From contig NZ_BJDI01000002.1 of assembly GCF_005405065.1 (NCBI RefSeq), positions 124,001-188,000 on the forward strand: 64,000 nt of DNA. The letters are read 5' to 3'. Below the pieces are notes generated by a model. That model saw only the letters and a program-made list of their open reading frames with translations, was not told where the DNA came from and made no database searches. Made by a program: the position numbers and the translations under genes. Of the stretch, positions 52,861 through 61,143 are shown one piece after another. Numbering within the stretch: position 1 is the first letter of the stretch; each line of letters begins with the position of its first letter. This DNA is from Lactiplantibacillus nangangensis (GTDB lineage Bacteria; Bacillota; Bacilli; Lactobacillales; Lactobacillaceae).

Positions 52861-52889
52861 ATTATACGAACAAGCGTTCTAAAATGCAA
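52861..52889 (-). promoter_or_regulatory. strong promoter of the SOS-type gene
   Basis: On the minus strand TTGCAT, 17 bases, TATAAT. The spacer is filled by a LexA box. Confidence 0.85.
52867..52880. promoter_or_regulatory. LexA (DinR) box inside the promoter spacer
   Basis: CGAACAAGCGTTCT contains a perfect GAAC-N4-GTTC core and matches CGAACRNRYGTTYG at 13 of 14 positions. Its place between -35 and -10 would block RNA polymerase. Confidence 0.85.
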
Positions 52890-52961
52890 GCAATATTTTC
52901 GAGATTTGGGTTGAAAATGAGACCCTATTGATGAAAATCTAAGCTGGAGCTGTGATAAAAC

Positions 52962-52990
52962 TTGCATTCAGGCGTTAAAAAGTGCAAAAT
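52962..52990 (+). promoter_or_regulatory. candidate gmk-rpoZ promoter
   Basis: TTGCAT, 17 bases, CAAAAT, 39 bases before gmk. Confidence 0.4.
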
Positions 52991-53028
52991 AATCTTTAAA
53001 ACATATTTAATAAGGGGAATTTGCGATC

Positions 53029-53649
53029 ATGGCGAAACAAGGCATGTTAATCGTCTTATCAGGTCCTTCGGGCGTCGGCAAGGGTACCGTCCGCAAGGCA
53101 ATCTTTGACTCAGATGATAACGATTTTCAATATTCAGTCTCGATGACAACTCGGAAAATGCGTCCGGGCGAAGTTGATGGAAAGGACTACTATTTTGTCT
53201 CCAAAGATGAATTCGAGGATGAAATTAGGAGCGGCGGTATGCTTGAATATGCCAAGTATGTTGACAATTACTATGGAACGCCCTTAAAATATATCAAGCA
53301 GTCATTGGCCGCCGGTAAAGATGTCTTTTTAGAGATTGAAGTTAACGGGGCCATGCAAGTTCGTGAAAAAATGCCTGATGGTGTCTTTATCTTTTTGACA
53401 CCGCCAGATTTGATGGAATTGAAACATCGCATTATTGGTCGTGGCACTGACGATATGGCAGTCATCAATAAACGGATGGCGAAGGCCGTTGGTGAAATTA
53501 AAATGATGCGTAATTATGATTATGCGGTCGTTAACGACGAAGTGCCGTTAGCCGCTGAACGAATCAAGGCGATTATTCGCAGTGAACGTTATAGCGTTAA
53601 ACGTGTGATGCCAGAATATGAAGAAATGTTAGGAGATGCTGAATCTTGA
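53029..53649 (+). CDS. gmk: Guanylate kinase
   Basis: Phosphorylates GMP to GDP; essential. P-loop GPSGVGKGT at residues 12-20, GMP-binding segment [19 protein letters not shown], and the lid with RRIGRGTD-like [10 protein letters not shown]. 206 residues. AAGGGGAATTTGCG precedes ATG. Overlaps rpoZ by four bases, as in Bacillus where gmk-rpoZ-coaBC-priA is conserved. Confidence 0.97.
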   Translation: MAKQGMLIVLSGPSGVGKGTVRKAIFDSDDNDFQYSVSMTTRKMRPGEVDGKDYYFVSKDEFEDEIRSGGMLEYAKYVDNYYGTPLKYIKQSLAAGKDVFLEIEVNGAMQVREKMPDGVFIFLTPPDLMELKHRIIGRGTDDMAVINKRMAKAVGEIKMMRNYDYAVVNDEVPLAAERIKAIIRSERYSVKRVMPEYEEMLGDAES

Positions 53650-53858
53650 TCTTATACCCATCAGTTGATGATTTATTGAAACAAGTTAACTCACGTTATT
53701 CATTGATTATGTTAGCTAGCAAGCGGGCCCATGAATTGGACGCCGGCGCAACACCAATGTTAAGTGAATACAAGTCAGTTAAAACGATTGGTCGCGCTTT
53801 GGAAGAAATCGCAGCGGGCGATTTAATGATTGACCCCGACGAAACCGATAAGGACTAA
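53646..53858 (+). CDS. rpoZ: RNA polymerase omega subunit
   Basis: 70-residue subunit that helps beta-prime fold and assemble: [31 protein letters not shown] with [16 protein letters not shown] is the family core. TTG start overlapping the gmk stop, with AGGAG nine bases upstream inside gmk. Confidence 0.95.
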   Translation: MILYPSVDDLLKQVNSRYSLIMLASKRAHELDAGATPMLSEYKSVKTIGRALEEIAAGDLMIDPDETDKD

Positions 53859-53866
53859 TTCGAACG

Positions 53867-53904
53867 AATAGTGTTGAGCCATTTGGGCTTGACGCTATTT
53901 TTTT
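53867..53904 (+). terminator. terminator after rpoZ
   Basis: AATAGTGTTGAGCC paired with GGGCTTGACGCTATT (G-U pairs) and T7. Confidence 0.8.
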
Positions 53905-53924
53905 AGCTTTAAGTTACTGCCTCC

Positions 53925-54096
53925 GGTTGTCGCTGATGGCATGCGGTCGTGGGACCGGGCTGAGCCTAAGAAACGTCTCAACCCTCGCCCGGAACAGTTG
54001 CGAAGCCCGCAATTGTCCCGGACCGTCCATGGCCTAAGGTCGGCAAAAAACGCCGGCCTAACGCCACCTTCACGACCGATGCCATCAGCGACAACC
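53925..54096. repeat. long structured intergenic inverted repeat (172 bp), second element
   Basis: Arms 53925-53951 and 54071-54096 pair over 26 bases with one bulged base (GGTTGTCGCTGATGGCAT...). Three inner hairpins follow in order: CCGGGC/GCCCGG with inner TGAG/CTCA (53955-53992), ACAGTTGCG/CGCAATTGT (53994-54016) and AGGTCGGC/GCCGGCCT around A6 (54037-54059). No reading frame. Same architecture as the element at 10670-10806, though the primary sequences differ. Confidence 0.75.
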
Positions 54097-54280
54097 TCCG
54101 GCTAGTTAGTGGCAGCATTTTGAGTTGATCTATTGTGGCGAGCAGTAGTTAACTAATTGTTACCACCAAATTTGCCATTGAGAATGATTCAGACGACGCT
54201 AATTGTGCAGAGAGACAGTTGTGGTGTTGATTTATGAGGTGCGGCGTAATTGCATATTTTGCCACGGTCAACCTTCAAGC

Positions 54281-54309
54281 TTCACCTCATCATGGATTCT
54301 TGATACAAT
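54281..54309 (+). promoter_or_regulatory. coaBC promoter
   Basis: TTCACC, 17 bases, TACAAT with TG one base upstream of the -10 (extended). Start near 54316. Confidence 0.6.
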
Positions 54310-54341
54310 TAACTTATTCGTGAGTAAAAATGAAACTAAAC

Positions 54342-54374
54342 CGGTAACTGGGTGAGTTCTTATCCCGGTTGCCG
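54342..54374 (+). promoter_or_regulatory. hairpin in the coaBC 5' leader
   Basis: CGGTAACTGGG pairs with CCCGGTTGCCG (two G-U) around an 11-base loop, 35 bases before the start codon and with no T-run. Possible regulatory or stabilising leader structure. Confidence 0.5.
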
Positions 54375-54408
54375 TAACTAAACTATGGAAGTTAAGGGTG
54401 TGAGCGTA

Positions 54409-55635
54409 ATGAGTATTTGGACGGATCGGCATGTGACGGTCGTAGTAAGTGGTGGCATCGCTAGTTATAAAGCGTTGACGGTCATGCGTTTGTTGATGAA
54501 ACAAGGCGCACAAGTTCGGGTTGTTTTGACGGCTAATGCGGCCAAATTTGTGACGCCATTAACGTTTCAAACTTTGACTCAACAACCGGTCGTCACCGAT
54601 GAATTTACGCTGACAGATCCAACACACGTCGTTCACGTAGCCTTGGCAGATTGGACCGATGTGATGGTGATGGTACCAGCCACCGCCAATTTAATTGCTA
54701 AAGTGGCTCAGGGACTCGCGGATGATGTCGCGACCACTACGATTTTAGCAACTACGGCCCCAAAATATGTCATTCCAGCGATGAATTCGCATATGTGGGC
54801 TAATCCAGCGACACAACGCAACTTGGCGCAGTTAACCGCAGATGGCATTCACCTGATGACGCCCGCTACTGGTCTCTTGGCAGAAGGTTACGCTGGTCAA
54901 GGCCGTTTACCGGAACCAACCGAGATTGTGGCTTGGCTGACCAATCAAGTGATCGATGCCGCGACTGACTTGCCACTACATGGTAAAAAGGTGCTTGTGA
55001 CAGCTGGTGGGACGCGTGAGATGCTTGACCCAGTCCGGTATATTTCCAATCGTTCCTCTGGAAAAATGGGTTACGCGATGGCCCAAGTCGCACGTGAAAT
55101 GGGTGCAACGGTGACCTTAGTCAGTGCCCAGACTGCGTTACCACGTCCACAAGGTATTCAGTATATCCAAGTCACTTCTGCAGCTGAAATGTTGAAACAA
55201 GTTGAGCAAGCTTTTGCCCAGACGGATATTTTGGTGATGGCGGCTGCGGTATCTGATTATCGGCCGGCGCAAGTGGTGACGCAAAAAATTAAAAAACAAG
55301 CAGCGGAGCCAGGATTAACGCTACATTTAACCGAAACCACCGATATTTTAAAGAAGTTAGCGACGCAAAAGCAGAATCAGTACGTCATTGGCTTTGCGGC
55401 AGAGACTCAGAATTTATTGGCGAATGCTGAAAAGAAACTGGCGGCGAAAAAGTTAGACTTACTAGTAGCAAATGATGTGTCGAAGCCAGGGGTTGGCTTT
55501 AATGGGGATACCAATCAGGTGACTTTATTGAGCCCGTATGCGACCCCGGTAACGACCGCAGTCTTACCAAAGTTAGCTATTGCGAAGGCAGTTTTTAAGA
55601 CCGCCTTAGAACATGGTATTGCTAGTAAAAATTAA
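54409..55635 (+). CDS. coaBC: Phosphopantothenoylcysteine decarboxylase/ligase
   Basis: Bifunctional coenzyme A enzyme. N-terminal flavin decarboxylase CoaC (about 1-180) with the conserved His in DPTHVVHVALADW and PAMNSHMW. C-terminal ligase CoaB (about 185-408) has VTAGGTREMLDPVRYISNRSSGKMG and VIGFAAET. ATG at 54409 lies eight bases after AAGGGTG; the earlier ATG at 54385 has no site. 408 residues. priA follows 15 bases on. Confidence 0.95.
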   Translation: MSIWTDRHVTVVVSGGIASYKALTVMRLLMKQGAQVRVVLTANAAKFVTPLTFQTLTQQPVVTDEFTLTDPTHVVHVALADWTDVMVMVPATANLIAKVAQGLADDVATTTILATTAPKYVIPAMNSHMWANPATQRNLAQLTADGIHLMTPATGLLAEGYAGQGRLPEPTEIVAWLTNQVIDAATDLPLHGKKVLVTAGGTREMLDPVRYISNRSSGKMGYAMAQVAREMGATVTLVSAQTALPRPQGIQYIQVTSAAEMLKQVEQAFAQTDILVMAAAVSDYRPAQVVTQKIKKQAAEPGLTLHLTETTDILKKLATQKQNQYVIGFAAETQNLLANAEKKLAAKKLDLLVANDVSKPGVGFNGDTNQVTLLSPYATPVTTAVLPKLAIAKAVFKTALEHGIASKN

Positions 55636-55650
55636 GAGAGGAAGTGCAAC

Positions 55651-58068
55651 TTGGCACAAATTGCCCAAGTTTTGGTCGATGTTCCAACGATGCAAACGAA
55701 TCGACCTTATAGTTATCAGATTCCCAGTGCTTGGCAATCACAAGTGCAGCCAGGAATGCGCGTCGTCGTCCCATTTGGTCGCGGTAAACGCCGCGTGCAA
55801 GGGTTTGTTTTGGCCTGCAATGACGTAACGACCTTTGATGGTGACTTGAAAGCTATTGATTCGGTGGTCGATTTGGCGCCAGTCTTAAATCAAGAAGCGT
55901 TGAAATTGACTGCTTGGTTAGCCGCGAGCACTTTCTCGTTTCAAATCACTTGTGCCCAAACGATGCTGCCAGCAGTGATGCGTGCCAAGTATGAAAAGTT
56001 GTTACGGCCGACTGACCAAACTTCCGCGGCGATTGATGACCAGATTTTTCATGGCCAGACCAGTGTTGATTTTGATGCCATTGCAACCACGCCTGCAGCA
56101 GTGAGTCAATTATTGCGGTTGCAGGCAGCAGGTGAAGTTGAGGTTTATTATCAAGTTAAAAATCAAGCTCGACATAAAACGGTTGTTGGCGTGAAAGCTG
56201 CGCTCAGTGTAGCGGATTTAAAGCAAGTTGAGACAACGGTTCGATCCGGGGCGGCTAAGCAGTTGGCTTTGTTGAACGGGCTACAAACGTTAAATGGTGA
56301 AACGTTAACGCAACGAGAATTTAGTCAGCGTTTTGATGTGAGTGAAGCGGTGATTCGCACCGGTGAACAAAAGGGTTGGCTACAAAAAACGGCCATCGAA
56401 GTTTATCGTGACCCGTATGCGACAGCTAATATTCGGCCGACCAAGCCGCTAAAACTCAATGATGAACAGCAAGTTGCGGTGAATCAAATCGTCGCAGCGG
56501 TAGATGCCCCAGCCACGACGACATTTCTACTCGAAGGTGTGACGGGGAGCGGGAAGACTGAAGTCTACTTGCAGTCCATTGCCGCGGCGCTCGCCAAGGG
56601 GAAAACAGCCTTGATGCTAGTGCCAGAAATTTCGTTGACGCCGCAGATGGTCCAACGGGTCAAAGGGCGCTTCGGTAAAGCTGTCGCCGTGTTGCATAGT
56701 GGGCTATCAAGTGGTGAAAAATACGACGAATGGCGGCGAATTCGGCGCCATGAAGCCCAAGTCGTGGTCGGCGCACGCTCAGCCGTTTTTGCGCCACTTG
56801 ATAATTTAGGCTTGATCATCATGGATGAAGAACATGAAAGCAGTTATAAGCAAGATGATGCACCACGGTATCACGCCCGCCAAGTGGCCTTATGGCGGAG
56901 TCAGTACCATCATTGCCCAGTCGTTTTAGGTTCCGCGACCCCCTCGCTAGAGACGCGGGCACGCGCTGAAAAGGGCGTTTACCAACGCCTCTTGTTAGCT
57001 GATCGCGTGAATCGGCGGCCACTGCCGAGCGTATCGATCATTGATATGAAGCAGGAAATGCAACAACATGCCGAAAGTAACTTTTCGCGGGCACTGCTAG
57101 TAGCCTTGCAAGACCGCTTGGAACGCCATGAGCAGAGTGTCCTCATGCTCAATCGAAGAGGGTATTCATCTTTTGTCCTCTGTCGGGACTGTGGGTTCGT
57201 GCTCAAATGTCCTAATTGTGATATTTCGTTGACGTTACATATGGATACGCATACGATGAAGTGTCACTATTGTGGTCATGAAGAGGCAATTCCGAAAGTT
57301 TGCCCAAACTGTCACAGTCGTCAGATCCGTTACTATGGGACGGGCACTGAAAAGGTGGAGGAAGAACTCCAAAACTTGTTACCAGATGCGCGTATTATTC
57401 GAATGGATAACGATACGACCCGCAAAAAAGGGGCCCACGCGAAGCTACTGACCCAATTTGGCAGCGGCGAGGCCGATATTTTGATTGGGACGCAGATGAT
57501 CGCCAAGGGACTCGATTTTCCTAATGTGACGTTAGTCGGGGTCTTAAACGCCGATACCGCGTTAGGCTTACCGGATTTTCGGGCCAGTGAACGTACCTTT
57601 CAATTATTGACGCAGGTCAGTGGCCGTGCCGGCCGGGCGGAAAAATCTGGTCATGTCTATATTCAGACTTTCAATCCAGACCACTATGCGATTCGGTTTG
57701 CGAAGCATCACGATTATGAAGGCTTCTTTAAATATGAAATGCAGATGCGCCATCAAGGCGGTTATCCGCCCTATTATTTCACGGTTCAGATTACTGCGAG
57801 TGATTTAGATGAAGCGGTAGCTGCCAAACGCATGTATCAACTGTTACAATGGTTAAAGCCCCGTTTGACACCCAGCACAATTATTTTAGGCCCAACGCCT
57901 AAACCGATTGCGCGGGTCAATCGCCGGTATTACTATCAAATTGTGATCAAATATAAACAAGAACCAAATCTCGAGCACACGTTAACGACACTGTTACAAG
58001 AAACCCAAGTGCAGCAACGCCAAGGATTACAAATTGGCATTGACGTGGAGCCGTTACATTTTATGTAA
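55651..58068 (+). CDS. priA: Primosomal helicase PriA
   Basis: Restarts stalled replication forks. 805 residues: N-terminal 3'-DNA-binding domain, winged helix, then helicase with Walker A GVTGSGKT (296-303) and DEEH box (MDEEHESSYK). The zinc-binding insertion CRDCGFVLKCPNCDIS ... CHYCGHEEAIPKVCPNC follows, and helicase motif VI in VSGRAGRAEKSG. TTG start behind GAGAGGAAGTG. It lies in the coaBC-priA-fmt run conserved in Firmicutes; the def gene often found before fmt is absent. Confidence 0.96.
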   Translation: MAQIAQVLVDVPTMQTNRPYSYQIPSAWQSQVQPGMRVVVPFGRGKRRVQGFVLACNDVTTFDGDLKAIDSVVDLAPVLNQEALKLTAWLAASTFSFQITCAQTMLPAVMRAKYEKLLRPTDQTSAAIDDQIFHGQTSVDFDAIATTPAAVSQLLRLQAAGEVEVYYQVKNQARHKTVVGVKAALSVADLKQVETTVRSGAAKQLALLNGLQTLNGETLTQREFSQRFDVSEAVIRTGEQKGWLQKTAIEVYRDPYATANIRPTKPLKLNDEQQVAVNQIVAAVDAPATTTFLLEGVTGSGKTEVYLQSIAAALAKGKTALMLVPEISLTPQMVQRVKGRFGKAVAVLHSGLSSGEKYDEWRRIRRHEAQVVVGARSAVFAPLDNLGLIIMDEEHESSYKQDDAPRYHARQVALWRSQYHHCPVVLGSATPSLETRARAEKGVYQRLLLADRVNRRPLPSVSIIDMKQEMQQHAESNFSRALLVALQDRLERHEQSVLMLNRRGYSSFVLCRDCGFVLKCPNCDISLTLHMDTHTMKCHYCGHEEAIPKVCPNCHSRQIRYYGTGTEKVEEELQNLLPDARIIRMDNDTTRKKGAHAKLLTQFGSGEADILIGTQMIAKGLDFPNVTLVGVLNADTALGLPDFRASERTFQLLTQVSGRAGRAEKSGHVYIQTFNPDHYAIRFAKHHDYEGFFKYEMQMRHQGGYPPYYFTVQITASDLDEAVAAKRMYQLLQWLKPRLTPSTIILGPTPKPIARVNRRYYYQIVIKYKQEPNLEHTLTTLLQETQVQQRQGLQIGIDVEPLHFM

Positions 58069-58088
58069 CTCATTGGAGGAATTTAGAA

Positions 58089-59036
58089 ATGACATCAATC
58101 GTTTTTATGGGGACGCCGCAATTTGCCGCCCCAATCTTAGCTAGTTTAATTGACGAAAAGTATGACGTCTTGGCCGTTGTGACGCAACCGGATCGTAAAG
58201 TTGGTCGGAAGCACGTTTTGACCGCGTCACCCGTCAAGCAAGTCGCTTTAGCGCATGATATTTTAGTTTTACAACCAGAAAAGATCAGTGGTAGTCCGGA
58301 AATGCAAAAAGTGATCGACTTACAACCAGATTTAATCGTCACAGCTGCCTTCGGTCAATTTTTACCAACAAAATTGCTAAAAGCCGCTCAAATTGGGGCC
58401 ATCAATGTGCATGGCTCATTGTTACCAAAATATCGCGGTGGGGCACCCGTTCAGTATTCAATTATGAACGGTGAAGCCGAGACCGGGATTACGATTATTT
58501 ATATGGTCAAGAAGATGGATGCCGGTGATATGCTTGCCCAACAAGCCATTCCAATTACGGCTAAAGATGATACTGGGACGATGTTTGAAAAGTTGAGTGT
58601 CGTTGGTCGTGACTTATTATTAGCCACCTTACCAAAATTAATTGCGGGTGAGTTGACCGCAACGCCCCAACCTGAAGACCAAGTTACTTTTGCGCCAACG
58701 ATTAAGCCAGAAGAAGAGCAATTGGACTTTGATCAAACAGCGGCTCAAATCGATGACCAAGTTCGGGGGTTACGGCCAGCGCCAATTGCCTATGCCATCA
58801 TGGATGGTAAACGGACGAAATTCTGGGATGTGACACCGTTGACTGAGACCGTGTCACAAGCGCCTGGTCAAGTCGTCCGGAAAACAAAACATGAATTAGT
58901 GCTAGCAGCCGGGAACCAGACGGCGTTAGCAATCAATGAGCTTCAACCAGCAGGTAAGCCGAAGATGACGATTACTGATTTTCTGAACGGTGCCGCTGAC
59001 AAATTCAATACTGGAGAGCAGGTCATTACAAAATGA
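58089..59036 (+). CDS. fmt: Methionyl-tRNA formyltransferase
   Basis: Formylates initiator Met-tRNA. The 10-formyl-THF-binding Rossmann domain has GTPQFAAP and the catalytic NVHGSLLPKYRGGAPVQYSIMNGE block. The C-terminal OB-like tRNA-binding domain covers about 210-315. GGAGG before ATG. Overlaps rsmB by four bases (ATGA). Confidence 0.96.
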   Translation: MTSIVFMGTPQFAAPILASLIDEKYDVLAVVTQPDRKVGRKHVLTASPVKQVALAHDILVLQPEKISGSPEMQKVIDLQPDLIVTAAFGQFLPTKLLKAAQIGAINVHGSLLPKYRGGAPVQYSIMNGEAETGITIIYMVKKMDAGDMLAQQAIPITAKDDTGTMFEKLSVVGRDLLLATLPKLIAGELTATPQPEDQVTFAPTIKPEEEQLDFDQTAAQIDDQVRGLRPAPIAYAIMDGKRTKFWDVTPLTETVSQAPGQVVRKTKHELVLAAGNQTALAINELQPAGKPKMTITDFLNGAADKFNTGEQVITK

Positions 59037-60376
59037 GCGAAGTCGGAAATAGTCCCCGCTGGTTAGCCGTATCAGCCTTATCAAAAATTAAAAACGGTGC
59101 GTATTCCAATTTACAATTAAATCAATTGATCAATCAGCATACGATGGATCGGCGCGATATTAATTTATTGACGAACATTGTCTATGGGGTGATTCAGCAC
59201 CGTTTGACCTTGGAATACTGGCTAAAGCCATTTGTGCGGCATCCGCACCAGTTAGATCCATGGGTTAACGAATTATTGTTAACGGCCTTATATCAGTGGC
59301 AATATTTAGACAAAATTCCACAACGGGCCGTTTTTAACGAAACAATTGAAATTGCGAAAGTCAAAGGTCACCCAGGAATTCGGCGGTTTGTGACTGGCGT
59401 CTTGCATGAAATGGATCGCCAAGGCTTACCAAAATTTGATGCGATTACTGACCCTGACGAACGCTTGAGTGTGACTTACAGTATGCCAATCTGGTTGATC
59501 GACGAATTGCGTGACCAATTAGGGGCAGACAAGATGCAACGGATCATTGCTTCACTTAATCAACCAGCCAAACAGTCATTGCGGGTCAATACCGCAGTTT
59601 CAGACGTTGAAGATGTGACCGCTGCGTTAACTAATGAGGATTTGACGGTTGATTTTAGTGAGATCTCACCAATTGGGTTGATCGTGAGTGACGGCCAAGC
59701 GGTGACGACGGATGCCATGAAGTATGGGATGTTCACCGTTCAAGATGAAAGTGCACAATTGGTTGTCCCAGCCTTGAATCCGCAACCTGGCGACCGCGTT
59801 TTGGATGCTTGTGCCGCACCTGGCGGGAAGACGACACAAATCGCCGCTGCGCTGGATGCTGATGCGGGTGGTGAAGTCGTTGCCTTGGATATTCACTCGA
59901 ACAAGGTCAAGTTGATCGGTGAAAATGCTGCGCGGATGCACGTTGCTGACCGCGTTGCCGCAACCGAGTTGGATGCCCGCAAAGTTGGCACCGAATTCGG
60001 TGACGGACACTTTGATCGAATCTTAGTGGATGCGCCTTGTTCTGGATTGGGGTTAATTCGTCGGAAGCCAGAAATTCGTTATGAAAAGCAGCTTTCGGAT
60101 AGCTTAAACTTGCAACGCATCCAACTTGCAATTTTAACAGCCGTGGCACCAACCTTAAAAAAAGGTGGTATCATGACGTATAGCACTTGTACCATTTTAA
60201 AACAAGAAAATCAGGATGTGATTGCGCAATTCTTAGCTGATCAACCTGAGTTTGAATTGATCAAAACACCAACTGAGATGAATTTAAAAGCGGATCGAGA
60301 CAGTGATACCTTGTCGATCTATCCGGATGATTACCTTTCAGATGGCTTTTTCATTGCTTGTTTACGAAAAAAATAA
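59033..60376 (+). CDS. rsmB: 16S rRNA (cytosine-967-C5)-methyltransferase
   Basis: 447 residues. N-terminal NusB-like RNA-binding domain (about 1-135) and C-terminal Fmu/Sun SAM methyltransferase with LDACAAPGGKTTQIA, VDAPCSGLGLIRRKPEIRY (catalytic Cys in PCSG) and the second Cys in TYSTCT. Translationally coupled to fmt and followed by the phosphatase gene after 17 bases, as in the Bacillus ylo cluster. Confidence 0.95.
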   Translation: MSEVGNSPRWLAVSALSKIKNGAYSNLQLNQLINQHTMDRRDINLLTNIVYGVIQHRLTLEYWLKPFVRHPHQLDPWVNELLLTALYQWQYLDKIPQRAVFNETIEIAKVKGHPGIRRFVTGVLHEMDRQGLPKFDAITDPDERLSVTYSMPIWLIDELRDQLGADKMQRIIASLNQPAKQSLRVNTAVSDVEDVTAALTNEDLTVDFSEISPIGLIVSDGQAVTTDAMKYGMFTVQDESAQLVVPALNPQPGDRVLDACAAPGGKTTQIAAALDADAGGEVVALDIHSNKVKLIGENAARMHVADRVAATELDARKVGTEFGDGHFDRILVDAPCSGLGLIRRKPEIRYEKQLSDSLNLQRIQLAILTAVAPTLKKGGIMTYSTCTILKQENQDVIAQFLADQPEFELIKTPTEMNLKADRDSDTLSIYPDDYLSDGFFIACLRKK

Positions 60377-60393
60377 CAGTGGAGTGGTGAACC

Positions 60394-61143
60394 GTGAATT
60401 TTGCATATCGGTCTGATATTGGCCAACAACGCGAAGAAAATGAAGATTATGTCGGCGTATTCAAAAATAAAGCAGGGGTTCAGTTTGCCATCGTCGCGGA
60501 TGGTATTGGTGGTCATCAAGGTGGGGACGTGGCTTCTGAAATGGCCGTTTCTCACATGGGCTATCGGTTTGAAAATACGACATTTGACCAACCGACCGCG
60601 GCCGTCAAATGGCTCGCGGCTGAAGTCCAAGATGAAAATCAGCATATTATTGAAAAAGCACGCGAATTTTCAGATTTAAATGGCATGGGGACGACCATGG
60701 TGGCGGCCCTGATCTTTGATGATGAATTTTTGATGGCCAATATTGGCGACAGCCGCGGCTATCTTTTCCGGCATGAGACGTTGCAACAATTGACCGAAGA
60801 TCATTCCTTGGTGAATGAGCTTGTCAAACGTGGCGAAATTTCAGCCGAACAAGCGCGGCAACATCCACAAAAGAATATCATTACGCGGACTTTGGGCATT
60901 TCACCAGATGCGGACATTGACACGAACTTGTATCAAATGCAAACGGGCGATCAGCTGTTATTATGTTCAGATGGACTGACCAATATGGTGACTGATGAGC
61001 AATTGACCAATGTCTTACAGGACAGTGACCAAACGGCGACTGATAAATGTGAAACGTTGATTAAACTAGCGAATGCGGCTGGCGGCGCCGATAATATTAC
61101 GGCGCTGATCGTGGTCGTTGATGGTGAGGTGGCCAGTAAATGA
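60394..61143 (+). CDS. prpC: PP2C-family Ser/Thr protein phosphatase (PrpC/Stp)
   Basis: Manganese-dependent phosphatase that reverses phosphorylation by the adjacent PASTA kinase. Metal-binding acidic motifs are RSDIGQQREENEDY, VADGIGGHQGGDVAS, LLCSDGLTNMV and GGADNITALIV. 249 residues. GTG start six bases after GGAGTGG. Overlaps the kinase gene by four bases, ensuring balanced production of the pair. Confidence 0.95.
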   Translation: MNFAYRSDIGQQREENEDYVGVFKNKAGVQFAIVADGIGGHQGGDVASEMAVSHMGYRFENTTFDQPTAAVKWLAAEVQDENQHIIEKAREFSDLNGMGTTMVAALIFDDEFLMANIGDSRGYLFRHETLQQLTEDHSLVNELVKRGEISAEQARQHPQKNIITRTLGISPDADIDTNLYQMQTGDQLLLCSDGLTNMVTDEQLTNVLQDSDQTATDKCETLIKLANAAGGADNITALIVVVDGEVASK

